DNA of 64,000 nucleotides from Ectobius pallidus (GCA_964059195.1 CAXKWD010000003.1:199602174-199666173); one strand, 5' to 3'; counted from the first letter of the stretch, positions 32,931-45,080 are shown. The notes: generated from the letters alone by a model not told the origin. Made by a program: numbers and translations.

Positions 32931-35900
32931 GCCCAGTCAAATTAGATAAAAAAAAGATGGTTTTGCTGCAAAAAATCATGTAGTTCCAAATGTTTCAGGA
33001 ATGTGTAGTGGAAGGTCCCCTGAACAACGCCTAATGTTTTCCCGCCAATTTCAGGTGCCGCGGGGGGTGGGGGGGAGGCTCAAAGGTCCCTTTTTTCAGT
33101 TTTTGCCGCAAATCTCGAAAAGAGTGCATCGTACAGAAAATGTTATGGTATTCAAAATTAAAGCTTATTAAATTCCCGACAAAATGGTATATTCATATTT
33201 ATCTTTATATGTTACTGTCTCCGAGAATGAGCCGGCGAAAATGGAAAAACTGCAGAAAAATTTGTAGCGCCTCACGTTTTTCGTCGAACTCGCCCTTCCA
33301 ATTCTTTAGTTTTCCATTTTACAAAAAACTTGTAAGAAATGAAGTTGTAGAGAATTACATGTTCTTCAAGAATATACATACATTTGATAATTTATCTTCA
33401 CGTAGTCAAAAGTTAGACCGTTTTTAAATCTCGGGGTCGATTTCGAGATTCCGCTAGTAATTTTTCGCCCATCATTTTATTTCCGTTTTCAAGTGCTTTA
33501 ACTCTTTTTATCACTTTATGTATTGTTTATGTAAACATAAATGGTATTTATTACCGATATAACTAATATATATAGCCTACATATATATATATATACATAT
33601 ATATAATTATATTTACACATGTATATATATGCATGTGAGCCTTTATACCAGTATGTATAAAATGTGAACTTTTATGTACGTTATTTTTTGTTTACATAAT
33701 CGACGTAGTATACATAGTTAGTTAGTCCATTCTGTGAGTTGAGAACAGCATGTCTACTTTCGAGCATCACGAGTTAGCAGAAATGACCAAGACAGAAGGA
33801 AACTTGCTCAGTGGTAGGCTGATCACCCGCCATTTTCTGTACACGATTCTTTGATGTCCCTTTCAACCGGAGTAATAGGAACCAATAACATCAACTGTTA
33901 CCAAGCAATGGAAATCGGAACCTGTACAATGGAAACTTTTGTTGGAATGAACTTCGCAGAAATGAAGCAGTGTAAGAACGCAGTAGTCCCATTGGCTGCT
34001 ATGAGCAACACTGTCAAACTGGACAACGGAGTGGGGGTGATCGAGCCTTTAATGATTTTCCAGAGGACCATAATTACCCAGAAAACTAAGAGGATGTAGA
34101 GTAGCTGTTGAAGTGTGAGTTAGCCCAATACCCCATGACTCTTTTCGACGAAGGGATCATGAGGAAAACGAAAAAGTCAGCTCTCTACGATGCCTTTCCT
34201 TCAAGCAATAAAATGGTCAACTTGAAGAACAGTTTCACGGTAATCTATGGCGGCTTCCTCCTTCATAGAGTAAAGTGGAACAACAACACCAAGTTCGCCT
34301 CCATCTGCGATCAATATGTGTCTTACATGATCAACCGTTACGGCTACAACTCTGCTGTGGTTTTTGATGGTTACGAAGACACGAATTCCACGAAAAGAGC
34401 CGAACAACATCGAAGGGCATCAAGTAAAACATCAGTGGATATAGACTTTGATGAGAACATGGTGGCTACTGTTCAGCAGGAAAACTTCCTTTCCAACGAA
34501 AGGAACAAAACCAAGCAGATATGTATGTTAGCGCAGGCCTTGGGCGCAAAAGGTGTACAAGTCATCATAGACAAAGGAGACGCTGACTGCAGCATTGTTA
34601 GGTGTGGACTGGAAAATACCTCTCATTCAACTGTGGTGGTAGTTGGCGAAGTCATAGACCAGCTCGTCTTACTCGTGGCACTCACACCACGAGACACGAA
34701 TGTGTTTTTTATGAAGCCTGGACGAGGCAACACAGAAGACAGCCATTCAACCCATACATTCTGTTTATCCATTGCTTCACTGGATGCGATACCACTTCTG
34801 CGATTTATGGAAAAAGTAAAGCAGCCATACTTAAATGTTTCCAGCGGTTTCCTAACGAAACCAAAAACATCGCTGAAGTGTTTTACGACTCCACATTCAC
34901 GCCAGGAGATATTGCTGAAGCTGGGGAACAAATGTTCCTACTGATGTATCAGGCCCCACCCAACGAGCATGACCTCAATCATCACAGGTACATTTCATTT
35001 TGTATTGCATGTACTAACTTCATTTAATCATGCTGTTTGATAAATAAATATTCTATTCTATTGTGTTTTATCCACAGGTACATGTGCTTCATCAAATCTT
35101 CAGCCAAGATGAAAGCGAACTTGTCTTCATTGCCACCTACAAAATATGCTGCTGTACATCACTCGTGCAGAGTGTTTCTACAGGTCCAGCAGTGGTTTGG
35201 AAATGAATCTCTCGAACCTGAACGTTGGGGTTGGACAAGAGAAGATGGGGGTATCTGACTCCTATTAAGACCAAGGCCCCTATTGCACCTGACAGCGTGC
35301 TCAACTCCATATTTTGTCATTGTGCCACAGGCTGCGGTATGAGATGTGGATGCCGGAAAGCCGGCATCCACTGCTACCTGTCTGTGGCAATTGCCACGGT
35401 GCTTGCACTAACAATACTCCCGTTCAAGAGGACTTGGAAGAGTTGTACGATGAGGAATATGAGTATGAACAGCTTTAAATATGTGACAGGATGGAAGGGT
35501 GAGCGGAAATTAGGTTGTGTAAGCCACTTTTATTGCTTTTGCATTATTAGCTATTATATATATATATATGTTAGTTATATGGATAATAAATAACATTTAT
35601 GTTCACATAAACAATAAATAACGTGATACAGAGAATTAAAGCACTTGAAAACGGAAATAAAATGATGAGCAGTTTACTAGCGCAATCTCGAAATCGACCC
35701 CGAAATTTAAAAATGGTCTAACTTTTGACTACGTGAAGATAAATTATCAAATGTATGTATATTCTTGAAGAACATGTAATTCTCGACAACTTCTTTTCTT
35801 ACTAGTTTCTTGTAAAATGGAAATCTAAAGAATTGGAAGGGTGAGTTCGACGAAAAACGTGAGGCGCTACAAATTTTTCTGCAGGTTTTCCATTTTCGCC

Positions 35901-36198
35901 GGCTCATTCTCGGAGACGGTAACATATAAAGATAAATATGAATATACCGTTTTGTCCGAAATTTAATAAGCTTTAATTTTGAATACCATAACATTTTCTG
36001 TACGATGCACTGTTTTCGAGATTTGCGCCAAAAACTGAAAAAAGGGACCTTTGAGCCTCCCCCCCACCCCCCGCGGCACCTGAAATTGGCGGGAAAACAT
36101 TAGGCGTTGTTCAGGGGACCTCTCACTACACATTCCTGAAACATTTGGAACTACATGATTTAATGCAGCAAAAAATCTAATTTGACTGGACTAACTGG
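32931..36198 (+). mobile_element. Long-TIR DNA transposon carrying a PIN-like gene
   Basis: About 615-bp terminal inverted repeats (32,931-33,555 and 35,583-36,198), starting TTAG(C/T)CCAGTCAAATTAGA and including a G-rich GCGGGGGGTGGGGGGGAGGC tract. The arms differ by several percent. A single gene remnant lies between them. Target duplication not resolved. Superfamily unassigned. Confidence 0.7.
33749..35480 (+). pseudogene. PIN/FEN-like nuclease gene of the long-TIR transposon, frameshifted
   Basis: ATG at 33,749; frame changes are needed near 33,850, 34,105 and 34,750, and after 35,027. The best-preserved frame (34,108-34,944) shows IYGGFLLHRVKW, a VVFDGYEDTNSTKRAEQHRR block, DKGDADCSIVR and VVVVGEVIDQLVLLVAL. 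The next frame continues with FIHCFTGCDTTSAIYGKSK. Acidic residues in these blocks fit a PIN/5'-nuclease fold. A Cys-rich tail follows (CHCATGCGMRCGCRKAGIHC). This family recurs in arthropod and cnidarian genomes in repeat contexts. Dead copy. A second GTACATTTCATT / TCCACAGGTACATG junction near 34,987-35,080 looks like a retained intron. Confidence 0.6.
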
Positions 36199-36598
36199 CG
36201 ATTGGTTAGAATCTGGCAATTCGTTCAATTAATCGTTTGTTTATTCAAGTAGCATGCCGTGTTCTCTCAGCTGACACAATATTAATTTGATTTTAAGCAA
36301 CAAAGTAAGAAAGTAAATATTCATATAATCTACTCTTATACAATTCAACGGCCCTAAATAGGGTGCTTGCTCGCTCGCCCGCTTCGTGAGACATCGGATA
36401 TACTCGGCGATGTTCGTCTCTCGCAGTGTAAACTTTCATGACGCCTACAAAATTAGTAAAACCGTTTCTTTATTACACAAGTCCTAAGTGAAATGAACGC
36501 AATGAACAAATATTCTAATTTTAATTTTACTTACAATTTTCATAGCTCTGAGCCACAAACCTCTTTAATACACTGCCAGTGTAAATTTCTGAAAAATC
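36199..36598. other. Unassigned spacer
   Basis: No gene or recognised repeat. Confidence 0.4.
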
Positions 36599-37986
36599 CT
36601 GGAGTCAATTAATAATGGCGGGTGAAGCCGCGGGCATCAGGTTTAATATATCGATAGTTTAATCCTCGAAGTATCGTGGACAGTAAAAATCCAAATCAAT
36701 CACTCCTTTTCTTGAAAAATTATATAATTTCTGAAAATTACACTGAATTTATCAAATAAAATTCACATCACATTCATCTGTCAACAAACAGTTGAGAAAC
36801 GATACGTATTATCCACCGCCGTCTCGAGAATTACGCACGAGAATTAGGGGAAGGTTGCCTATGTTGGACCGATTTTACATTTTGTTTCCCCAAGCCTTTA
36901 TTATATATTTAACTGTTATAAAATATATTGTACAATAATCTACATTTTATACAATTTCATCTGGTAGTATTATATTTTGAACAGATATATATCTCTAATG
37001 CCTACAATTTAAAATTTAGAAGTCTATAAATGGTCCGAATTTGGAAACCGGTTGCTTAAGTTGGACCTATGGTAAAACTGCGAGTAAAAAAATAATAATT
37101 GTAATATTTTAAAGAACTTGTATTTTAACAAATTTATTAGGTACATATGGCATTTAAAGTAGGTTAGTTAGGGCCTATTATACAAAACCATTAATTATAA
37201 TTTGTAAATTAGGAGCAAACTGTTTTGTAGTGATAAAGTGCTTCAAGTAAGAAACAAAGAATAACCTAGGGAACAGATTTCATAAAAAATGTAAAATATA
37301 CCAAATACACCAAATCTGCCTATACGCTGAGATCAAGAATGGAAGTTATGGTGGTCCAAATTAGGAAACACGCAGTGGTCCAACTTCGGCAACTGGACGC
37401 CATGTAAAGAAATATGATGCTACAAGGACTCACAAAAGTTAAAACTAGTTTTACGATATCCAGTTATTAACTAATGAAAGGCAGTTGTAAAATATAATGT
37501 AGGTAATTGTTTTGCTTACTCTTACTCTGCACAATAGCTTATAATTTGCAGCGCGACTTTTGTTACACAAACGAGGAGAACACATTAATTGCAGTTATTC
37601 TTTCTTCAAAAGCTGCAGCCAACTGACCGTTGGATCACGCGTCCTTGACAACATTTCTCACCAGTAGAGCCAGCTTGAAGGTTTAAGTTACTAACACATA
37701 ACGAAATATTAAGGAGGTCCAACTTAGGCAACGGTACAACTTCGGCAACTCTCCCCTATACAGTTTGGAAGGCAGTGGTTCACAGTTATCTTTGGAACTG
37801 CATAATCGAATCTGAGATCGTTTTCCCAGGTGGCGATTTGTAATCGTTTCATGAATTATTAATGGTTTAGTTTAAGAATGATTCGCGTGCAAGTGTTAAT
37901 AAATATAGTGCTTTAATAATCATTATACTATTAATTTTTAATTTTTCAATTAATTATCGTGGGCAAAGCCGCGGGCACCTACTAGT
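36599..37986 (+). mobile_element. Helitron-like fragments with 3' hairpin and CTAGT end
   Basis: Two hairpin-type ends: GGCGGGTGAAGCCGCGGGCAT at 36,617-36,637, and near 37,958 CGTGGGCAAAGCCGCGGGCA followed by CCTACTAGT. GC-rich hairpins just before a CTAG|T terminus are typical of insect Helitrons. The interior shares AAATTATATAATTTCTG with the copy at 45,727. No Rep/helicase remains. Interrupted by a MITE (36,845-37,758). Confidence 0.5.
36845..37758. mobile_element. 914-bp MITE with TAGGGGA termini
   Basis: Left end TAGGGGAAGGTTGCCTATGT; right end complement begins TAGGGGAGAGTTGCCGAAGT; both continue to TTGGACC. Interior repeats GGTCCAACTTAGGCAAC-like phrases several times. Possible TA duplication. 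Non-coding. Confidence 0.55.
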
Positions 37987-38903
37987 AAAAATACATTTCA
38001 TTCATGAAATACCGTATTTTACGGACTATAAGACGCACCTTGAATTTAGGATGGAAATTTAAAGGAAAATAATTTTAATGCGATTCTAAACGACAAATTT
38101 TAAAGGGAATATTATACTTCATTCCATAAACACATTTTAACCTTGTACAAGGGGATCAGTGTAGTACATCACTTCTAACTTAAAACCTGCGTTGTACGAA
38201 AATCTCTTCTGTACAGGTGGCAACGCGTAAATTTTAACAACTGAACTGATTTCTCATGAAAGACTGAATGAAAATACTTTTACACCCTCTAACCCTCAAT
38301 TCAACATACAATACGTGTAACGGGACAAGGCTGTTTAGGGGTCATTGACTTCATTTAAACCACCCGGCCAAGACAACTCCTTTCATATAAAAGAACTCAA
38401 CATTCCTTTGTTTCCGCATTGTATACCTGGATTCCAGCTACCCACATTTTACGATTGTGACAAGTGCACTTATATACTGGCTGTACATTTATGAGTTATG
38501 ACTATCATATCGTTTACAACACCTTGTTTATAGCTATAATATTTCGGCAATATTTACCATAATTTTAAATTTTTAGTGTACATCGGACCATCTTTCAAGG
38601 CTGTGTTTTCAAGGTAAATAGTAAAACACGGTAGTCTTAATAAATCTCACTCGCGTTTACGAGTTTCATCAGACAAATCTCTCGCGAATCTATCGATACT
38701 CTCGTAATCTCCCGTCAGGATACCTATTCCCATCCATTCCGTCGAGTTTCGTTGTTGCCACATACTTCAGTCTAAACTTTACTGAATTTACCTATACCAA
38801 GGTTAACATGAATGATCTTAAGTCAATGTCTCACTTCCAATTCAAGTTAGTGACTTCTATGTTTATTTCATTCTGACAGATCAAATTCCAAGTCAAACAA
38901 AAG
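37987..38903. other. Unassigned non-coding sequence
   Basis: No gene or recognised repeat; contains ATTTTACGGACTATAAGACG near 38,012, a phrase common at ends of some DNA elements, but I could not find a partner end. Confidence 0.4.
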
Positions 38904-39412
38904 CAGGTTGACTGATGTACCAAGTGCCAGAATGGTTTTGTTTATTCACTGATAATTTCAATTATAATAAGCAGAAAGTAAGCTATTTTGTTATCGATTT
39001 CAGAGTTAAGCTCCAGATTGATTGATTAAGCAGGGCTTACGGAAGAGTAGGCATATGTGAAGGAATATGTAGGTCGTGTTATTTGTCAAAGCTAACTGTA
39101 TTGTAACTTCCAATGCCGTATATGAACACTGTAAACAATATGTTGCCATGAGAAATGATTTGCATTTCATAAATTCTGTCTAATACTACCATAAAATGCA
39201 GAAAATTGGGTATTACTTTGGTACCAGACAACCGATTTGGTTCAATATCAATAGGCTTCTTCCCATGGACGTTATAAATGTATATACCAAGTTTCATGAA
39301 AAAACAATAAAGCGCATTCGAGTTATCGCGCGCACAGACACACGGACAGACAGACGGACAGACATTTTCCCGTCCCCCACACAATCTTATAAAGTACCAT
39401 TCTGGCATTTAA
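38904..39412 (-). mobile_element. Dispersed non-autonomous element, copy B
   Basis: Shorter relative of copies A and C. Starts GACTGATGTACCAAGTGCCA and ends ACCATTCTGGCATTT, and contains the CGCGCGCACAGACACACGG and TGAACCAAATCGG blocks on the minus strand. Lacks the tRNA-like segment and the Helitron present in C. Confidence 0.55.
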
Positions 39413-39491
39413 TAATTTCACTCTAAGAAATTTAAACTTTTGAAAAATTAGATACATTACAGTTTACTTATTATTTTCAATAACTTATAGG

Positions 39492-40124
39492 TAGGGTTCG
39501 GATGTTTATGACCAAAAAAAGTGGGAAATATGACTGCAAATATACCCTTAAAAATGACTAAATATGACCCAAAAATCCTAAATATGATCTAATAAAATAA
39601 CGTTTTTTTAAAAAAGAAATGTTCCAATTTAAAACGTATCACATGGATTCTATCAGATAATCACTTTTTAACAATTTTGGTGATTTACAGTTTAACTTTT
39701 AATTAACTTCTATTTTTTAAAGAATTTGTTCCTGTTTGCTCGCTTCATCAGCTCAAAATACTCGTAATATTTTGTAGACCTTGCGTGTCCCTATAAAATA
39801 TGAACAGTTGCATTAATTTTAAAATTTAAGTTAGTATTAATTTGGCATACACATTAAATTAATTAAATAAACATCAAATTTAACTCTACCATGTAGTACA
39901 TACACTGTAATTGTGCTCTTTTACAGAATTTATGACGTTAAATTACAAATAGGCTATGGCCCAAATATGACCAAGTCCACAAAAATAACCCAAAATATGA
40001 ATTTATATGCAAAATAAAAACTGTCCGATTAGGATAACAAGTGTACAGTTTGTGTTTAAATAATGTTTGAGCGAGAATGGAAGTCAGGATAAAAATATGA
40101 CATGTCGTAAACATCTGAATCCTA
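39492..40124. mobile_element. hAT-like MITE, 633 bp
   Basis: Termini TAGGGTTCGGATGTTTATGA and, in complement, TAGGATTCAGATGTTTACGA. Flanked by 8-bp near-duplications CTTATAGG (39,484) and CTTATAAG (40,125). The 8-bp duplication and the TAGGG-type ends fit hAT. The interior repeats AAATATGAC(C) many times. Non-coding. Confidence 0.7.
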
Positions 40125-40199
40125 CTTATAAGTGTTCCTAGTTTCTATACTTGAAAGTGTGACTACATATTCTCATGTACTGGGTATTCATCTGGACTC

Positions 40200-41970
40200 A
40201 CATCTTTCCTGGTCCACACATATTGACTATGTTAGTTGTAAGCGGACGACTTACAACTGTACATACATTCAAATACTAACAACATCATCGACGCAATAGC
40301 TAGCATAAACGAAGACCTTAACTCAATAGATGAATGGACGCACAGTTCGGGACTCAATCAGAATCCAGCGAAATTACAGGCAATAGTTGTGGGACATCAG
40401 AGACTGAGAAATAAGCTGAATGAAATCAACCTTACGCCCATTAAAATCAATTATTCGGTAATTCCGTTTGGCGATTCGGTAAAAAATCTCGGTGTTCTGA
40501 TAGACAAAAATTTAATTTGGGAAAGTCACGTTAAAGTGACGTGTAAAAAAGTAAACTCCTTAATTCAAATGTTTAAAAGATTAAATATGTCCCTACCTCT
40601 CTCTCCCTCTAATCCTGTACCCCCATGTTGGGGCAAAGGGCCTCCAAGTGGAGGTTTCTGCACCTATTTGAATTTTATTACGCTTATTTTCCTAGAAGGG
40701 GAAGAGGGACAGGTGGTAAGCCCATCGCTTCTCAACACCCCTCCGGAAACTAAGGTATTACCTGGACATGTAAGGGCCGAGCAATTTTGTCCAGAGGCTC
40801 TAATTTAGGCTTGGAGTTCTTTAACGTGCCGTAAATCTACGACACGGGCCCCCCAGCTTAAAGTCCCTCCCGGAGGACTCCGTGTCCAGGATTTTTACGT
40901 CCTGAAAACCCCATCGACTGCGGCCGAGTTTGATCCCGCGACCTTCGGATCTAGAGGCGGGCACGCTACCTCTAGACCACCGCAGGTTGCAACGTGTTTA
41001 TAATATGTGCGTACGATTCATTTGTAATGTAGGTCTGTTCGATCATGTATCGCCTTCCTTCGAAATGTTGTCATGGCTCCGTCTGAATGATCGAAGAAGA
41101 TTTCACTGTCTCCTCTTCAAAATTCTTCACACTTCATCACCATCATATTTATCTAACCTGTCATCTCATCACACCCTAAATACACGATCAGAACATAGTC
41201 ATGTACTCTCTATCACTCTACACCGCTCTTCATCCTATTCATCCTCATTCTCTCTATCAATAGCTCGCCAATGGAATTCCATCCCCCGCACGGTCAGAGG
41301 CTGTCGAACTCTTGGTAAGTTTCAGAGAGAAGTAAGCATATTGATTCTAAATAATGCAATTTAGTTTTGTTTTTCATCATAGTAAATAGAAATCTTAACT
41401 GGAGCTCTTTTTGATACTTGTAACTCGTAGATTAACATCTTGTAACTGTAAGTTTTTTTTTTTGTATTCCATGGTGTAATTTTAAATGTCATATGCTATA
41501 ATCCTAATTATTTTCTTCAGTATTTTTTTTGTACTGTAATGTTTTATAGTAGGCCTACTTTAAAAAATTGTAATAATTTCTAAATTAATCTTTAATTTAC
41601 ATTAGGCACATAACAAACTTGTAGTGTGTTTAGGCTTACATGTTTTTAATAAGAGCTTTGTATTTTAGTATTAAGTATTAATTAATTGTCTCTGCTTAAC
41701 TCTACTTGTCAATTTAACTCAAAGCAAAAACAAAAATTGTGTTTGAATTGTTATCCATTGACCTTCATGGCTTGAATGGTAAGCTGTGTCTTAGGGCAAC
41801 TTGTGTATTCAAGCAGCTTCATTTTTATAATAAATGATTTCTTCTTCTTCTTGTATACGTGTTACGTAATTGTAATGTAGTTTTTGACTGGTAGAGCGGA
41901 AGAGAAAGCCAAATGGTCTTAGCTCTGCCAGAATAAATAAAAAGAATAAATAAATAAATAAATAAATAAG
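40200..41970 (+). pseudogene. LINE relic (Jockey/I-like RT C-terminal half) with SINE insertion
   Basis: 40,270-40,600 encodes INEDL...NSIDEW...LNQNPAKLQAIVVG and VKNLGVLIDKNLIWESHV, the post-YxDD region of an RT. After a SINE (40,604-40,985) the frame resumes with LQRVYNMCVRFICNVG and RQWNSIPRTVRG and stops at 41,364. The 3' UTR ends with GGTAGAGCGGAAGAGAAAGC, GTCTTAGCTCTGCCAGA and an (AAATA/AAAT)n tail at 41,931-41,968, a typical insect LINE terminus. Frame broken; inactive. Confidence 0.7.
40604..40985 (-). mobile_element. tRNA-derived SINE inserted in the LINE relic
   Basis: Minus strand starts GCGGTGGTCTAGAGGTAGCG with box B-like GTCGCGGGATCAAACTC. The body includes CCTCCGGGAGGGACTTTAAG and ends in a CTCTC-rich tract. 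Some LINE sequence between the flanks is missing, so the insertion was accompanied by a deletion. Confidence 0.6.
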
Positions 41971-41971
41971 C

Positions 41972-42190
41972 TGTCCAGAGTGCTGTTTGTGATTAGAAAT
42001 TTGAGAGATCACCTACTAGAGTCCTATGCGAGAACGGCCTATTTTCAAATCGTGATCAAGTATGGTCTCTTATTGTGGGGCAACTCCTCACATATAAATA
42101 CTTTACTAAAACTGCAGAAGATGGCTGTGAGATTGTTCACTAATTCTCCAGTAGCTGCCCATTGTAGACCTCTGTTTGTAACCACCAATA
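41972..42190 (+). pseudogene. Second LINE fragment (RT C-terminal)
   Basis: Encodes NLRDHLLESYARTAYF, IKYGLLLWGNSS and LQKMAVRLFTNSPVAAHCRPLF, the conserved region after the RT palm in Jockey/I-like elements. Ends at an (AT)n palindrome near 42,198-42,222. Confidence 0.65.
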
Positions 42191-42339
42191 TTCTAACCAT
42201 ATATATATACATATATATGGTTATAACGACTGTGTGTTATATGTGAAATCTAACATAGTGTGGTGGATGACAAACCTTGCTGACACCAACTGTGTGAGTG
42301 GAATCCTTACCATTGACCTCCATATATATACCTGAACTT

Positions 42340-44460
42340 AGCACTATATACAATCACGCCGGCAATTCTCTCTGATATTCAGAAGAAAAACCGGCTGAGA
42401 AGGGAGTGGCAGGCAACTAGGGAAACCGCTATCAAGGCCCAAGTTAATAGGCTCCAGCGGTCTATTGGCTATGAGCTGAAGAAGTGGAAGAACGGCGTTT
42501 GGTCTGAGACGCTCTCATCCTTAAACGTAGAGGATCAGTCCCTTTGGAAGGTTACAAAGAGGATGATGCGGATCTCTGATCCCACACCCCCCTTACGAGT
42601 GCCAGGAGGACTCGCTCTATCAGATTCTGAGAAAGATGAGGCCCTGGCCAACAATCTTGAATCTCAATTTACGCCGGTTGACGATCCTTCGGATCCTGCC
42701 GTGATCGAGCTGGTTGAAAGGGAACTGACTTCGTTTGAGTTTGCTCCTTCAAGTCAGCCCGAATTAACTACTCCATCAGAGGTCGTCAAGGCTATAAAAG
42801 AGCTCAAGCTTGGTAAGGCTCCGGGTCCTAGCGGTATTCCCAATAGGGCCCTGAGAAACCTCCCAAAACGGGGAATCACCTACGTCACCAAAATTTTTAA
42901 TTCGGTCCTTAAGAGGCAATATTTCCCACCTGCGTGGAAACATGCCAGGATTGTCTCTATCCGGAAACCCGGAAAGGATCCGACACTTCCATCGTCTTAT
43001 AGACCCATAAGTCTTCTTGATTCGGTGGGGAAGCTCTTCGAGAAAATTCTGCTAAGCAGAATCCTAAGGCACGTCAACAGGCACAGCGCTATTCGTGATG
43101 AGCAGTTTGGGTTCAGACCCAAACATAGCACGACTCAGCAGATAGCCCGCCTGGTTGAGAGAGTCAAGAGGAACTTTGACGAAAAGCGACTAACCGGCGC
43201 GGTATTCCTTGATGTGGCCAAGGCCTTTGACACAGTTTGGGTCAAAGGTCTCCTATACAAACTCCTTCTCCTCAACTTCCCTTATTACCTGGTGAAAGTT
43301 ATCACCTCCTACCTTACCAATAGGACGTTCGTAGCGTCCTTCCAGTCAGCCACATCTTCTTGTCGTTTCATGCGAGTTGGAGTTGCTCAGGGGGGACTGG
43401 TCTCCCCTGTCCTCTTTAGCCTGTATGTGAATGACATGCCCACACCACACCGCCACGTCGACTTGGCGCTTTATGCCGACGACACTGCGCTTTTGGCAAC
43501 GTCGAAACGGCCTGCACTAATCGTCAAGTATCTCGAAACATATCTCAAAGAGCTAGAGTTCTGGCTGACAAAGTGGCGAATTTCCATCAACGTCACTAAG
43601 AGCGCAGCTTTGCTCTTCACTGGAAGACAAAGAACCGCGTCGCCTAGGCCTGTAGAATTTTTCGGAGAGCCAATCGAATGGGTCGAAACAGCCAGATATT
43701 TGGGGGTAGCCCTGGACAAAAGGCTGACCTGGAAACCCCACGTTACCCAGGTTAGACGAACAGCTATGCAACGGCTTGAAATCTTATCCCCTCTGCTTAA
43801 CGGCAGAGGAGGACTTTTACCTGCGAATGGAGCGCTGCTCTATAAGCAACTCATCCGACCTCTGCTCGACTATGCCAGTCCAGCATGGAGGTCCGCAGCA
43901 CGCACGCATGTCGCAAGACTACAAGCCGTGCAGTCGAAATGTCTTCGCCTCACTACGGGCGCACCTTGGTACGTCAGTAACAGGCAGATCCATGAAGACC
44001 TAAAGGTTCCACTACTTGCCACACACATCAGAAGCCTTGCACAGAGTTTCGACTCCAAGCTTCAAGATGCTGAGAACCCTTTAGTACGGCAACTTGGAAA
44101 GCGACTGCGCTTCCCAGGGGACGATTAAAGTCGTCAGAATTTTTGAGGCCTTCAGCCTAACAATACCCTTTGCCAATACGTATAAGCCTTCAGCTGACAC
44201 GTATCCCAACTGGTTGGTTCAACCCCTACTAGGCATTACAGAATGGAGGACCATGACCAAATCCCCTTTGCTAGTTCCGACCAGGGTTTTCCGAGGTTTT
44301 TGCCTGGTTGTAAGGTGAATACCGGAACTTAAACAAAAAAGGGCCACGGCCCGAACCCCTAATTCATTGCAGTTGCCCTGCATAGGTTCAAGTCCTATGC
44401 GAAACACCGTTAGCAAATTTAAGTTATAGGATAGGAACCCGTTTTCATTTCCAGCAATGC
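42340..44460 (+). mobile_element. 5'-truncated Jockey-like non-LTR retrotransposon
   Basis: Coding frame open from about 42,332, followed by a 3' UTR with GTTCAAGTCCTATGCGAAAC near 44,388. The endonuclease (ORF2 N-terminus) and ORF1 are missing. The exact 3' end is not resolved. Confidence 0.7.
42563..44128 (+). CDS. Reverse transcriptase, Jockey-like, 521 aa open frame
   Basis: Reverse transcriptase of a LINE ORF2. The frame is actually open upstream to about 42,332, so the ATG at 42,563 is just the first Met in a truncated protein. Motifs: GKAPGPSGIP (about residues 84-93), YRPISLLDSVGKLFEK (about 146-161), motif A FLDVAKAFDTVW (215-226), GVAQGGLVSP (273-282), catalytic YADD (304-307), NVTKSAALLFTG, then LGVALDKRLTWKPH and the thumb. 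C-terminus ends RFPGDD. No internal stop, so a relatively young insertion, but the apurinic-type endonuclease is absent and the copy cannot mobilise itself. Confidence 0.85.
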   Translation: MMRISDPTPPLRVPGGLALSDSEKDEALANNLESQFTPVDDPSDPAVIELVERELTSFEFAPSSQPELTTPSEVVKAIKELKLGKAPGPSGIPNRALRNLPKRGITYVTKIFNSVLKRQYFPPAWKHARIVSIRKPGKDPTLPSSYRPISLLDSVGKLFEKILLSRILRHVNRHSAIRDEQFGFRPKHSTTQQIARLVERVKRNFDEKRLTGAVFLDVAKAFDTVWVKGLLYKLLLLNFPYYLVKVITSYLTNRTFVASFQSATSSCRFMRVGVAQGGLVSPVLFSLYVNDMPTPHRHVDLALYADDTALLATSKRPALIVKYLETYLKELEFWLTKWRISINVTKSAALLFTGRQRTASPRPVEFFGEPIEWVETARYLGVALDKRLTWKPHVTQVRRTAMQRLEILSPLLNGRGGLLPANGALLYKQLIRPLLDYASPAWRSAARTHVARLQAVQSKCLRLTTGAPWYVSNRQIHEDLKVPLLATHIRSLAQSFDSKLQDAENPLVRQLGKRLRFPGDD

Positions 44461-44489
44461 ATTTCGTATGCAGGTATGGAATCGGAGTC

Positions 44490-44532
44490 GAGATCATCGC
44501 ATTGCGGGCGAAGCCCGCAATGCTCTGATCTC
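44490..44532. other. Near-perfect 43-nt hairpin
   Basis: GAGATCA (44,490-44,496) pairs with TGATCTC (44,526-44,532) and GCATTGCGGGC (44,499-44,509) with GCCCGCAATGC (44,513-44,523); loop GAA. The core GCGGGCGAAGCCCGC resembles the hairpins at Helitron 3' ends elsewhere in the window. Confidence 0.75.
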
Positions 44533-44933
44533 AGTTAGCTTATTTGGTCTGGTCTGGTATATACAATCCCCTGTACTAAAGTGAGACCAATGATCCTTAC
44601 TGGCCCTAGTTGTGGTGGTAACATCAGGCGGCCATTCACTATCGCTCCAAACGTCCAAATGGAGTGATGTCAGTCCAAAATCTCATAATGAATGGGAAGG
44701 CTGTCGTCCATTTGGCGTGGAGCGATGGACCGGTTGGATATCCAGTCGAGCAAAAATCCATCCGTTCACTCCATCCGTCCATCAAGCCATCGTACAATGA
44801 ATGCGGAAAACGACGTGGAGTGACTCCAAGCCATCCCGCAAATCTGCTAGTCAGTGGCCAAACCCACATCCAAATAGCCTCATTCTGTCTTCAGGTGTCC
44901 TCCAGTGCAGACGTGTTTTCTAATTTCAGCGCC

Positions 44934-45080
44934 ATGTCGGGGCGAGACACTCTACTCGAAGTAATCGAATCCTATAAACAGTTTCCGTGCCTATGGCAAG
45001 TTACTAACTGCGATTATCACAACAAAATTAATAAACATTGCAAAATATGTTGCACAAACTTTCTCGTATATACGTGTTAA
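44934..45080 (+). CDS. MADF-like domain N-terminus (partial)
   Basis: From ATG 44,934 the frame encodes LLEVIESYKQFPCLWQ followed by DYHNKINKH, the opening of a MADF (Myb/SANT-like) DNA-binding domain. The rest of the domain is not found in the 48 codons, which end with a Cys-rich stretch; an exon boundary or decay is likely. MADF proteins occur both as host regulators and as the second ORF of PIF/Harbinger transposons, and the repeat-rich setting favours the latter. The upstream part of the 138-codon frame (44,664 onwards) is probably UTR. Confidence 0.35.
   Translation: MSGRDTLLEVIESYKQFPCLWQVTNCDYHNKINKHCKICCTNFLVYTC

Noticed and set aside
40389..40808. 139-codon ORF as a single protein
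   Set aside because: Its first half is LINE RT and its second half is SINE sequence; a chimeric frame over an insertion junction.
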